Source of the DNA: Anseranas semipalmata
Lineage: Eukaryota > Chordata > Aves > Anseriformes > Anseranatidae
Length of the DNA stretch: 64,000 bases
Assembly: GCA_013399115.1 (NCBI GenBank)
Contig: VXAA01003837.1
Location: forward strand, 1,099,173-1,163,172
Direction of reading: 5' to 3'
Positions within the stretch are counted from its first letter, which is position 1. The number at the start of each line of letters is the position of its first letter. Below are positions 1 to 11,140 of this stretch, in pieces. Below the pieces are notes generated by a model, which was not told the DNA's origin, ran no database searches, and saw only the letters and a list, made by a program, of their open reading frames with translations. Both the position numbers and the translations under genes were made by a program.

Positions 1-2943
1 GCTAAAGAGCCTCCAAGAAGCGTACTGATTACAAATAAGTAAGTAAGCAAAAATCCAAGCTGCAATTAAATAATGTGTCTTCCATTTTTGAGTGTGGAAA
101 TCTCTCTGATCTTGAAACTCTAGGAAACAAAGTCTTACTCCAAATTCTTAGAAGGCTGCATGTGTGTTGGTGTACCCCAGTGCTGGTGTTGGCATAAAAA
201 CCACTGCTGCACTAAAGCAGTCCTAACTGTATATAGGTAAAAATAGAGGTTTAGGACAATTGTGGGGAATTCATACCAGGATAAACAAGACATTACAAAA
301 GCTGTAACTTATGGCATTCCTGCTCGTTGCTCGTGCAATTTTGTTGTGATTGTTGCCCAAGCTCTAGCATGCCTAGTATTCATTTTTCCTTTGCCATTAA
401 AGGCCTCACTTTAGGGCCACAGCGGTAATGGCAAAAGATGTCAAAGACACAATAGAAAACATAGTGTTGCAAGCTCCTTAAGTAGGCTCAATCTTTTTTT
501 TTTTTTTTTTTCTCCTGGGAAACTCCTGTCTGCACAAGGATATTGCATCTGGCAAGGCTGTGGTGATATACATGTGGGTGGTTCAAGGTGTGGAACGATG
601 TCACCATTCTAGTTAGAACATGCTGATCATGATGTCGTATCAAAGAAAACCACTTGCAAAATGACTGTCAGATGAACCCTGGGCAAGGGAACATAATGGG
701 CTGTATGTATATGGAACGTTTGGATAGCTGGGGGGCAGCCTGCAGTCCCCTACCTGTCTGCAAAAAGGGAGGGAGGCGACCCTCACATGATGATGCAGTC
801 TCATTCCAGGACAACCCATGTGGAGGAAAAAAAATGTCTTTCAGCCTCTGCTCCATCTAACATCTATCCTGAGCCTGCCAAGGAGGATCCCCAGTGCTAA
901 ACGTGTTTTTGCTGGAGGATGCAAGATGACCACATCCAATACGATAAAGCTGGCCTCAGGAGCACAGCCAGACGGGATCTATTCCTCCAAGTCTAGCTCC
1001 TGTTCATAGTGGCACACTTCATTATTAGCACCGAAAGAAATAGGTTGCCTCTAATTTTCAGCACAGAGTGTTCTCACCCCAACAGGGCCTCCTCTACCCT
1101 CCCTGTATTATGGGCTGTTGGCAGGAGTGGTGGCTTGGGATAACTTCTCTATGCAGCACATGTGAGCAAGAACCTGCATAACGTGCCATGTGTCATTCAC
1201 CTCCATGCTGACTGTTACAGAAGGACATGGGATGAGATCTCTGCTACTTCTCTCTTGTCTGCCTGTGCTGGATGAAAGGCTGGAGCTTGTCTAATTCTGC
1301 AGTCCCCCCACCCAGCTGCCAAGGCTGTCCCTGTGCAGCAGCTGGAGGGAGGCAGCGGTGCTCTGCCAGCCAGGTCTGCCCCTGCAAGCCCTGGAGCAAA
1401 ATGTATGCAAAGAGAAGGGCTGTGTCACTCCATGAACCCACAGCACAGCACCCCGTCATTGCAGCAGCTGGCTCACACGGGTTATCACAGTGCCAGGGCA
1501 GCTCTTGCACCTTTTGGTAGCCCACTTTGAGCAGTGATTATCACTTTTAGTAATCCATGGGTCCTCCAGGTATTTTCCAAAGGAGATCCTGACTGCTAAC
1601 TGCATTTCTTGGTTACTTTGAGCAGACATTTCAGGAACAGGCCAAGGATCCAGAGAGGTTTACAAATTCCACCTGGCCTTAGAGACATGGTGTGAAGTCT
1701 CATTTTCCCATGGATCTCGTCTGACTGACTGACTCCAGTGGAGGATCTGGCTGTTAACTTCTATTCAAAACATAACCAAGCAATATTATATGGGGAGAGG
1801 CAATAATTAGTAAACTATCACATCACTCCGATTGTCTTAATAAGTCTAAACCTGTGAGATGCCGACCAAATTTATTTCCCATTCTCATCCATGGGAACCA
1901 GAAGCTCTTTGAAGCTCCCGGCACTTCCCAGTGTCAGTACCTTCTGACACCAGGACAACAGGCTATGACTTTCTCTTTTTAAGTTTTCTAAAATCAGAGT
2001 GTTCCTCAGTTATTTCCAATGACTAAAGAGTATTAAAAGCCTGGATCTGGGATGTGAGTCATTGAGTTCAAAGTAGGTCCAGGACTGAAATTTCTCCAGC
2101 ACTCCAGAGTATTTTGGTTTGATCTCATCAGGCCTGAAATTCCATTACTTTACCCTCGCGTGCAAATAAGCACTGTAATAGTCTCAGTCACTGCTAAAGC
2201 AGCTATTACATGAATAAAATGGTTCGTTTGTTTTAAAGACCTAAACCAACACTCAATCCATATATTTTAAAAGCACAACAACTGAAAGACGTACCACGGC
2301 ATGAAATCTGGTTTGGGGAGGTTTCTGCTGCAGTGGTTTCTAATGTCACCAGGACTCTTTGGCTGAATTACTCCTGTACAAAGCACCCAGGCACCTTGCG
2401 TTGTTCCCAGCCCATGCAGGCAGCTCTGGTGACCAAGCGCACCCAAACAGCAATGGCATGGCTGGGAGTGTGCTCCCACCGGGGTGAACTAAGCACAGAA
2501 ATACAAGCGATGCTTTAAATTCCCCAACCTCTAAATTGTATGTTCCCATCCTGCGAATATAGATGATGACCATCTTTAAGGTGTGGGGGGGAGGGCAGTG
2601 TGAAATCTGCAGGCTGAGAGCAGCTTTAATGGAGGTTCATTTGAGGTAAGGCAGTAAGCTAAAGGCCACATGTTGCTTTTATTGCAATTTTCCCCCTTGC
2701 TTGCCATTCTGAGCCAACAGCTCCCTCAGAGCCCTTCGTGCCTACACACACACTCGCTGCACAGACACACAACAAGCAGGAGAGGCTTCCCTGCTGAACG
2801 CGTTTAATATTCTGTCTGTGCTGGCATGCTCTTGTCTTGCTTCATAAAACCTGTTGAAAGCCAGTCAATTCATTAATCTTTTGCCAAGAGACGTTAAATG
2901 CCAAACAGGGAAAGACGATAATGACTTGACAGTTCATAAGAAA
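1..2943. other. Non-coding sequence, no gene seen
   Basis: Unique-looking sequence of mixed composition. The only simple repeat of note is an 18-base T run at 494-511. Short open frames occur on both strands, but they overlap one another and match no protein family I recognise. No splice-framed exon, RNA gene or recognisable transposon is visible. Confidence 0.6.
494..511. repeat. Poly-T tract, 18 bases
   Basis: Uninterrupted T run seen directly. No SINE or LINE body is recognisable beside it, so it is not clearly a retroposon tail. Confidence 0.9.
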
Positions 2944-3021
2944 GGGCCCGATCCTGCAAGGTGCTGAGAATGGCAGCCCGCGAGAACAGGAGGGTGCTTG
3001 GCAGGCTGCAGGATTGATCCC
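2944..3021. repeat. Short palindromic relic repeat
   Basis: The left end reads GGGCCCGATCCTGCAA. The right end reads CTGCAGGATTGATCCC, which pairs with the reverse complement of the left end at 13 of 16 positions. About 45 bases separate the arms. The GATCCTGCA / TGCAGGATC end motif recurs at 40,404-40,511, so this is probably an eroded member of the same old sauropsid-type palindromic family. Its exact class, such as MITE or SINE fragment, cannot be settled by eye. Confidence 0.5.
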
Positions 3022-4999
3022 TTGCATGTTCGCTGCTCTCCCTCTGCTCTGGCTTGATGCACAGCTTCCAAAATGAAGACAGGAAGCCGTGAATGTACGA
3101 TGAAGTCATGACTATGATGCTGTACTCTAAGGAGGTCTCTGCAAATGGTCCCACATGTTCCCCTGACAGGGTCTGCCTGAGGGGGTTCAGCAGGACTGAT
3201 GTGTCAAAGCACATGAGGGAGAAACAGGAACAGTGTGGTCCATTGCCAGCATGAAGCCAGCGCTTCTCTTCTGCTCCAGTGGCAGATAAAGCCCCTGCAG
3301 TGGAAATTTCAAACTATTTGCAATGAGTAATCACCTGGTCCAGCTTTAAACTGCTGCATCACCAGTGCCAGGCTGCGGGCAGTGCTCAGGGCCTGGCGAC
3401 CCACGGCACCTTTAATGCCTTCTCCTCCACTCCTGCACCGATGCTGTAGTGGGGAGGGAGAAGGAAGCAGCGCTGCCAGCCTCGGGCAATCATGGTGTGT
3501 GAGTCAGGCTGCAAAAAGGCAATGAGTTTCACTGAAAGCTTATAGGTTTACAGAAAAATAATTGTTTAAGGTTTTTCTTTTTTTTTTTCTTTCTTTTTTT
3601 TTTTTTTTTTGCATCATAGGTCTTGAGATTTTGGGGCTCATATTTTTGAGCTTTTTTCTGTGTTATGCTGGAGGTCATAAATGTTTAAAGAAAGAAGGAG
3701 AAAAAGAGTTCTTCACAGGTTTGCATGACTCAAGGAGCTGGAGCTTTACTAATGAAACTGCAGTTATCACAGGGCTTGCATTAAGCTAATCAGAGTGGAT
3801 ATTGCTGAGGTCAACCACAGTTTCCAAACGGTGCCACTGGTTCCAGGGCAGTTAACGATGTTGAAGCGATGCACTAAAATCAAGTACACTCAGCCTCCTT
3901 AGTGTACAGGAGAAGTGGATCAATACTGAATTAGAGGTGGATAAACTGCATTTAACTATATTTAACAATACCACTGATAGCATTTAAACTTATTAGGTAT
4001 CAATTATCCCTCAGTTTCACAGCAGCTCGCCTCTGTCTCATATCTGCAGCATTTGATTGCTCCAGCCAGAGTCTGCGGCAGAGCTGCTGGTGTTCTGTCC
4101 CTCAGCTGATGAAATCAGTCTAATTTCATGAAAACTTTTTTCCTGAGTCATTCATCAGCCCTAAATCCCTCCAAATGAAGCCACGCTGGTGTGTACAATT
4201 TTTCTGATTTAAAGTGCTCTTCCAAGCTTAATACTTAGGCATCCTTTGCAGTTGGAAGGTGTAAGAAAAAGCTTGGTAGGCAAACCAGCTTGGTAGTTTC
4301 TAGTTGCCATGTATTGCCGGTAGGCATCACAATAAAATTGCAGTTTTCTGAAACGGGGACCATGAACAGAGACCCTGTATACTTTTGCAAAATTATTCCC
4401 TTTAGCATAGACAGTGTACAAGGCACCACATGGCCCATACTTCTGGGTCTTGTCAAGATGGCTGGTCTCTTCGTTGCAAATTAAATTGGTCTTTGCTGTT
4501 TGTTTACATGTGCCTCCTTACACTGATTATTTTTAATTGGATGCACTTTCTCGCCTCACTGAAGGCAACCCCATCTAGGTAGCAAACACCCTCTGCTGTG
4601 TGCATTCCTCATCAACACAAGTCATCTGCAGACAGAGCCTTGCAAGCTCATCACTGTTCACAGTTTTCCATAAAGCCGATCATTTCTGATGGCAAAAGAG
4701 GACAACCCTGATTTCAAAGAGTGCTTTGTTGCTAACAGAGCCACCCTCCAGGGCCTCATGTTCACCACATCCCACCACTGGTACAGTTGGCAGAAGAGGT
4801 GAAGGAGATGGCATTGCTGAAGCTCATGGCCCAGCCCAACTCTCTGCAGTTCTGTGCAGCACACCAAATGCAAGAGTGGGCACCTAGAGCACCCTGTCCT
4901 CATTACATCTCTAATCCATCTAAACCCTAATGAAGTGCATCTGACAGTGGACAGCAGCAGCCAGATGTGGGCTCTGTGCAGCATGCAAGCAGCTCTGAG
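3022..4999. other. Non-coding sequence, no gene seen
   Basis: Mixed-composition sequence with one T-rich low-complexity stretch (3,571-3,610). No protein-like frame, RNA gene or repeat family was recognised elsewhere in it. Composition becomes GC-richer from about 4,960 onwards. Confidence 0.55.
3571..3610. repeat. T-rich low-complexity tract
   Basis: A run of T with a few C and G interruptions, ending in 17 uninterrupted T (3,594-3,610). It produces a run of phenylalanine codons in a small open frame, which is therefore spurious. Confidence 0.9.
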
Positions 5000-6145
5000 T
5001 CCCAAGCTGCAAAAACTGCTCCGTGCAGGTGGAAGGTGGGACTGCAGCACTGGCCGGCCCAGCCTGCCCTCCCTGGCAAAACTGCCCTGGGAGGGTGGCT
5101 GTAGGGTGGGCTAAGGGGGGTGACAGGGCTTGGGGAGAGCCTGTGACTGCTGGAGGGCTTGTGCTCTTTGCTCCTTGGGCACAGGATCCTTGTGAGTTGG
5201 TCCAAAGGCTGGGGAAACGCACAGAGAGAGCAGCTTGAACACCTCAGTGAAGGGTGGGGAGAAGATGGAGGATGTCACCTTCTGGCCCTGCTTGCTCCCA
5301 TGGGCAGGAGCAGGAAAAGGGCCAGCACTCGGGTGTCTAGTAATCACGATCCTCCTCAAAACCAATTTGTTTTGTGTAGATGAATCAGGAGGCAGGGACT
5401 GGGGGGGGAGTGCCCAAGTTGCCCACGGGCAGGCCAGCTCCTGGGTTTGCACACGAAGAGCAATGTCCTCCTCCAGAGGAGGATGCCCCAGCAGCCCAGG
5501 TCTCTTCCTCTGCCCCCGTGCAGGAAGGGCTCTCCTGCCTGCTGCGGTGAGCATGGGAGAGGCTTTGCCGCAGGAACAGTCAGGTTGTGGAGGAGCAAAG
5601 GGGCTTGCTGCTGTTCTTTCGAGCAGGATTCCCCCGCCCGGCCTCCACAGAGAGGCTGCCGGTGCCTTTGCTCTGCGTTATTTGGGAACACCTCTTGGGC
5701 TGGTGGCTGGGGCATGGGGGGGCGGGACGGAGTGCCCTGGAGCACTGCCAGGTGGGATGCAACCCCCCCACCGCAAGCAGCCCGGCTTTCCTGGATCCAC
5801 CCCAGCTTGCGGCTATCTGCGGTGTTTGTATCAGCCTCTCCCCGAGCGCTGCGGGCCCAGCGCCTCAGCCAGGCCTCTTTCTGGCAGACTTGTTTATCTG
5901 GGTGTTACATCGCTCCAGGCCAAGGCTTAGTTTCTGTTGTACTTGTGCCAGTGTACACAGCCCTGGCAGCTTTCGGCACATGGGAGGAGTGTCGTTTTAT
6001 CCCAAGTCTCCCTCAGGAATTGATAACTGTTTAGCAGAAGGTGAGGGAGAGGATGGAGCAATGGGAGGGGTCCCAGTACGGCGGGGGGGGGATGCACCAG
6101 GGGAGCAGGAAGAAAAGGCAGGACAGACAGTATATGAATAATAAA
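5000..6145. other. GC-rich, G-run-rich block with overlapping open frames
   Basis: GC content is clearly above the flanks, roughly 60% in the core at 5,400-5,950 by eye, with a local rise in CpG (about 16 CpGs between 5,600 and 5,950). That is still below the classical CpG-island ratio by rough count. G runs are frequent: eight G near 5,401, seven at 5,716-5,722 and nine at 6,083-6,091. Long open frames exist on both strands (for example 5,235-5,930 plus, 5,447-6,034 plus and 5,111-5,554 minus). They overlap heavily, and none resembles a known protein. High GC removes TAA/TAG/TGA, so these frames are expected without selection. The block could be a weak promoter, a regulatory element or simply GC-rich DNA. 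Confidence 0.45.
5709..5726 (+). other. G-quadruplex-type motif
   Basis: G4 at 5,709-5,712, loop CAT, G7 at 5,716-5,722, loop C, G3 at 5,724-5,726. Splitting the G7 as GGG-G-GGG gives four G-triplets with short loops, satisfying the usual G3+N1-7 rule. Folding in the cell is inference. Confidence 0.5.
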
Positions 6146-8295
6146 CTGAGGTGCTTTAAATTTTTATTTTTATGATTTGGTGGTGGTAGTGGTGGTGGTT
6201 AGCTCCAGACTAGGATTAATGAATCCCCTGCAGCTATTCTGCTTTGACTAGATCTGGCAAAGATTACATTAGAGAGAAAGGGAGTGGGGGGATGGAGGAA
6301 GAAAAAGCACCACTTATCAGCATGCTTATACAGATAGGAGTTAAAAGGTGTAACCTGATGAGACATCTTTCATTTCAGACAATGCAAGCCCTGCACAGTC
6401 CCTCTGGGTCTCTTAAACAGAGATGTAATAAGCTCTTTGGAGCCTCCCAAAAGTACATTGCGCTATGGAAAGTGTTAGGAGCTCATTATGCAGCAGGCTG
6501 AAGGAGCCAAGGCACTGGGCTGAAACCGAGAATAAGTTTTGTACCCACAGCTTTGCACAGCGGGATGTAAAGACCCAGATTTTCTTCTTGCCATGCAGCG
6601 TGCATGCACATCCACAGTGCATTGCAGATGCTTTCTAGCTTGGGCAGTCTCGTAAGGACGTAGGTCTCAGGACGTTTTTCAGCGGTCTTCATTGCAGCAG
6701 AGGCACACTGTCTGTGCGACTGGCAGATTGACTGTGACAGGATCATTTGCAGAACTTGATGTGGGAAGATATGACCTCTTTCATAAACAGCCCCCTGTAC
6801 TGAAATCAACACCCCACCCCACCCCCCACCNCGCTGCCTTGGATGATTGGGTGCCAGGCATTTTGCAGAGCCTTTTTGGTTGCATGGTGTGGTTTTCAAA
6901 CATGATCAAACCAGCAAGGCACAGGGTGCAAGTCAGGGGACTAATATTCTTCATGTTTGGTGTTGGTGGTAGCCGTGAAACAAGAAAGAAATTCAGGGAA
7001 ACCTGCAGCCTCCTCTGCACCCAGTTCACATCTGTTTACAATTCTCTGCTACCTGCCAAACAATTAAAAACAACAACCTGTTTTATTAGCTGTCACATCC
7101 CATAAAATATTTCAGAGCCCTTCATCAGCAGCTGACACCCTGTCAATAATAGCTCTCTGGGTTAAAAAAAAATGTTCACAATGTTATTTCAACGTCTGGC
7201 TCTCAGAGGTTTATCTCCTGTGCCCATCACAGCAGTATTCAAGCACTGAATGCAAGGTTAACAACTTTACAATTAAGGATGTGAAAGATATATAGAAGCT
7301 GACTCTCCTCCCACCCGGCGTGTGAGAAATACAGGTCTTACAGGCTGCCTTGTCCATGCCTGGTCCTCCAAGGGCAGTGCGTGGCCTAAGCTCTGGGCGG
7401 CGTGCGGCTGGCATGGGCTTCAGTGGGAGATCATCAGATCCAGGCTCAGTGGGGCACTGCTCATGGCTGGGAACTAGGACAACTGGGGGATGGTGGAGAA
7501 ATGCTTCTCCTTACTTTTCGTGGGCTAGGAAAAGAGAAGATGGGGGACAGATACTATGCCATTGCACAGAAGCCAGTGGTCAGAAACCTAGATCTATAAA
7601 TGTATTTAAGTGCATAATGCTAACCAAAATGAGTGGACACAGGCATCAATGTATCTCTGTGGATATCTAAGACAAGACACAGCTAAAAAATAATCTTGCA
7701 TAATAAGTACTAGAGCTGGCTCTGCCCAGTCTGAACAGTTTGTGGATCTAACCACCCATTTTATGAAGGTTTCGTGGGAAACACTTGTCCAGGCTACTCA
7801 GATGCTGTCACTACCTTTGCTCATGAACTCATCGGACATTAGTGTGGTTATTGCTAAGCGCTGGCAGTCCCTGTCCTGCCACCAGTGTCCCACTCTAACA
7901 ACTGCCAAGTGCTTAAAGCATCCAGTCTGAAACAGATTGACTCCTTCAGCACAATCCTAATTCTGCTGAGACTGCCAAACTCAGCCTTTCTCTACCCCCC
8001 ACAGAAACAGGCAGACTTCCCATAAACTTTCCTTTCTAAAATGTGTTTTGCAGAGTTTTAAAAAGCTGCATTCACCTATTCTTGCGAATATAGTGCCCAA
8101 GGCTGAAATAAAAGTACTCAAGACTGAAATCAGACTTAGAAGCTCTATTTTTTAGAACTCAAAACGTGACTATGTTCTGAAAACCTGGGGAAGACATTTT
8201 CTACTTTTTATATAAAAGAAAGAGGTTGAACTCCTTTTCTAAATGCAAAGCCAAATGCAGTTTAAAACATAACTGTTTTCCACATTCTGCATACT
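6146..8295. other. Non-coding sequence, no gene seen
   Basis: Contains a small (GGT)n tract at 6,179-6,200, a C-rich run just before a single ambiguous base at 6,831, and otherwise unremarkable sequence. The open frames that span the N base are short and have no family resemblance. Confidence 0.55.
6179..6200. repeat. (GGT)n short imperfect microsatellite
   Basis: About seven GGT-like trinucleotides with one GTA interruption, seen directly. Confidence 0.75.
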
Positions 8296-8455
8296 ACACA
8301 GCCGCAGAGCGGAGAGCCCTGCCTCATGGAGCTCACAGTTCAGATACACCAGAGAGGTGATTTAACATGTCTAAGATCAAACTCTGTCTTAGTGGCCAAA
8401 TCGGTGAATGGAGCCCAGGCCCCTTGATTCAGAACTGCTGCCTATTCATTCAAGC
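8296..8455 (-). repeat. CORE-SINE/MIR-like relic
   Basis: The left part resembles the 'gccctg..tcatggagctcacagt' segment of sauropsid CORE-SINEs. It is followed by an 'aggtgatttaacatgtctaa' stretch corresponding to the reverse of the 'gggcaagtcact' core, then 'gaatggagcccaggcc' where such elements read 'gaatggaacccaggtc'. The order of segments fits one eroded element on the minus strand. Family assignment rests on remembered consensus, with many mismatches. Confidence 0.5.
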
Positions 8456-10019
8456 CACCTCTCCTGACATGTTCTTTAATTTTCTACCCAGGCCTTATTT
8501 TTCAAGGGGTAACATTACATTCAGCACTGCTGTTTTATTGCATGGGTACTTTCTACCCAGCAAAAGATAATCTCTGATTAAATCACCTGGGAACAAGCAA
8601 ACCAAAATGAGGAGGAAATCAGATATCAAAATCCTGTTAAACACCTCCCAAGCGCCAGGAACTGACAATCTGTAACTGATCACCACACCTCTCATCTCGC
8701 AGGGCTTGCCATCACTTCCATCTGTGGTGAATGGGGCCTGTGGCATCATATATGTTTCAGGATGAAAACTGGCTGATTTGCTTGAAATGATCTCAGTTTC
8801 ACGTGTCTGTTTTCAGATATATTTTAAGCATTAGCGCAGCATGGTTGTCTGGTGTGGGGTAAATCCATGGGCCAGATTCTGCCCAGTGCTGCCAGCACAC
8901 AGCGTGCAGAGTCATCAGATGTATCAGCATGAACATAACCAAAAGCAGATTTTAGGTCCACGTGGCAGTATTTAGCCTTGGGGTGCTTTTGTTCTAGATG
9001 GAGATTTTTGTCTTTGATGGCATTATTTCACTGAAATATGATGGTTTGGCCCTATTTGACCCCAGGGATCATGGCTCACTTTCAGTGAATGGCAACTGCT
9101 TGGCCACCTCTCATCACAGCTCTGCACCTTTCTTCTGCAGCTGTTGGGCTACAGAAACTGATTGCCAGCCCAGAAATGGCGGGGTCAGTGTGGCACAGCA
9201 GGGAGCAAGTTCATGCTCAGACTCCTCTGGTTTCATCTTGTTCCAAACCTCCCCCATACAACTGCAGGAACAGCCTGGGCACCCGAGCCCCTGGTCAGCC
9301 CCAAGGTGGCACAGGATATGGCACACACCATTTAATAGCATGACAGAGAGGGAATGACACGGTTTTCCTTTCTGTAGCAGGAGGACCACACTTAATAGGA
9401 GCATAATTTTCTGCTGGGGTACATTCACGTGCTTGCAATTGCAGGCAATTACTCACAGGCCTGAAAAGAGCCACAATAACTGGCTGTGGTGAGAAAAAGA
9501 TGAAAACAAAAGAAATTCCTGGTACTGGGGTGGTTCTTCAGAAAAAAATAAAAACAAAGGCTTTTGCTGTAGGTGTGTGCAAAATCCAATGTCAAACTAT
9601 CACAAAGACAGATTCTTCAGTGTGATTTGACAGGTGCCAGAGGAGCACAAGTGGTATTAGCCCTCTTGTCCTACAGGCAGTTTCAATGGGATGTGAAAAT
9701 TTTTCCTTTGGAAATCCCAGCTTGTATAGTACATTTTCTGTTGCATGATGTTCAGCATCAGCATTTCTATTAAAAAAAAAAAAAAAAAAAAGGAAAGAAA
9801 ACAGTGGGAATAGCATGGGTAAACCTGGGACTACTCTTTGAACCTCTAGGCCCTTGGTGATCTTAGCAGGTGAGCTGAGATAAATCGAGCTGCTCCAACA
9901 GGCATGGGGCACTCACGCCTTTAGCAGCACACTGGACTGCTGGAGGAGAGGAGGCGGGTGGCAGAAAGTGCTCTTTGATATATTGATATAACATCCCCTC
10001 TCAAACCTCAGGGAGCCCC
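8456..10019. other. Non-coding sequence, no gene seen
   Basis: Begins just after a CORE-SINE relic and includes a reptile-type 'gggccagattctgccc' motif at about 8,870 (an isolated fragment) and a 20-base A run at 9,772-9,791. No convincing coding frame was seen. Confidence 0.55.
9772..9791. repeat. Poly-A tract, 20 bases
   Basis: Uninterrupted A run. The sequence upstream shows no SINE or LINE body I can recognise, so a processed-RNA origin is possible but unsupported. Confidence 0.9.
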
Positions 10020-10523
10020 GTCTACTAATATTATTCTTTCTTCATTTTCAATTCAAACCAAAAGTGAAAACAGAAAGAAAATAACCCTCTTTTCTCTCCT
10101 TGCTTGCTTTTTCCCCCCCCTCCCCTCCTGCTGCTGCGATGGAAATGGGAGGGGAAGAGAAAAGGGGCTAGAGCCACTTAGATCAGTTTCATGCACAGGA
10201 GAAATAAGACAGGAATTATTTTTCTTGTTAGCCTTTTTGTAAGAAGACAGACAACCCTTTCAGCCCAAATACAATATTGTAATTGCTCATATTCAACTGA
10301 CAGAGGTTCCCAGATGAGCTCCACTGAGGCGTCATTTACTAATCTGTCATGTTCTATAGCACCCGGCACAGAGCGCTGTAAAAGTGTCTTCTTCTCTTTA
10401 AGTTATTTATATAGTTGGCTGAAAGCGCTTTGCTTGTACAAACTAGAAACTATTAGATTAGACCAGCAGAGACAGCCAGAGGCAATCTTTTTAACAAAGT
10501 GAGTGGGATTCAAAGTAGGGTTG

Positions 10524-10546
10524 GAAAGCAAATATTATTTCACTGG
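10524..10546 (+). repeat. Dispersed direct repeat, copy 1
   Basis: Begins GAAAGCAAATATTATTTCAC and ends CTGG-like. It matches 10,862-10,885 at every aligned base except for one T missing here. It is too short to be called a transposon and could be a duplicated binding-site cluster. Confidence 0.7.
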
Positions 10547-10861
10547 AAGTCTATTAGAGGTAGTTCCCTGGATAACAAATAAGTGCTTTGTTAGCTTAGC
10601 TTGAAGAAATGCACCGGTCAGGTTGGCAGCAGCTGGGTCTAATGGTAAACTGTGTGATAGCAGATGATAATTCTGTGATCAGTGCGATGCATAAGCCAAT
10701 TTTGCTCTCTCCTCCTTCGTAGTCCCCCACATCCCTGGGTTTACTTATTTAAAGTGCATGTCAGAACTTAGCAGCTGGGGATAACTCCGTTTGTTTTAAA
10801 ACTTCTCATCATAATACATGCACACACATAAAAAGGAAAAGCATGTAAATTCAGCCTATCA

Positions 10862-10885
10862 GAAAGCAAATATTATTTTCACTGG
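10862..10885 (+). repeat. Dispersed direct repeat, copy 2
   Basis: Same motif as 10,524-10,546 with one additional T in the central T run. The copies lie 338 bases apart, start to start. Beyond the core, the flanks are at best weakly similar. Confidence 0.7.
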
Positions 10886-11140
10886 GGAAGGCTAAAAGGT
10901 TGTGCCAGAGCGCTTCAACAAAAGAGGGCTCTGGGCTCAAACCAAGTTTAGGGCACAGAACTCCCCATGACAAACAGAAAGTCAGAGTTTCTAAGTATCA
11001 GATGAGATTAAAGGATATTCAGAAAAATATGCAAAACAAGTCATAGTCACTACTAACTGTTAATTCCAGCAAATACAGCTTTCATTCAACCTCTGAGACA
11101 GCTGCTTTCAGCAATGGATAAAGTGATTTTGCTTTGGTAC

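Larger units (their letters stand above)
10020..11140. promoter_or_regulatory. Candidate conserved non-coding element block
   Basis: Low-repeat, AT-leaning sequence without coding signs. It carries a 23-24 bp motif twice (10,524-10,546 and 10,862-10,885, differing by one extra T) and three AGCGCT palindromes (10,372, 10,424, 10,909). Such density of repeated short motifs in otherwise unique sequence is compatible with an enhancer-like element. Conservation was not tested; this is inference from composition and motif repetition. Confidence 0.25.

Noticed and set aside
8866..8890. Isolated 'gggccagattctgccc' motif resembling a sauropsid repeat end
   Set aside because: No partner arm nearby; too short to annotate.
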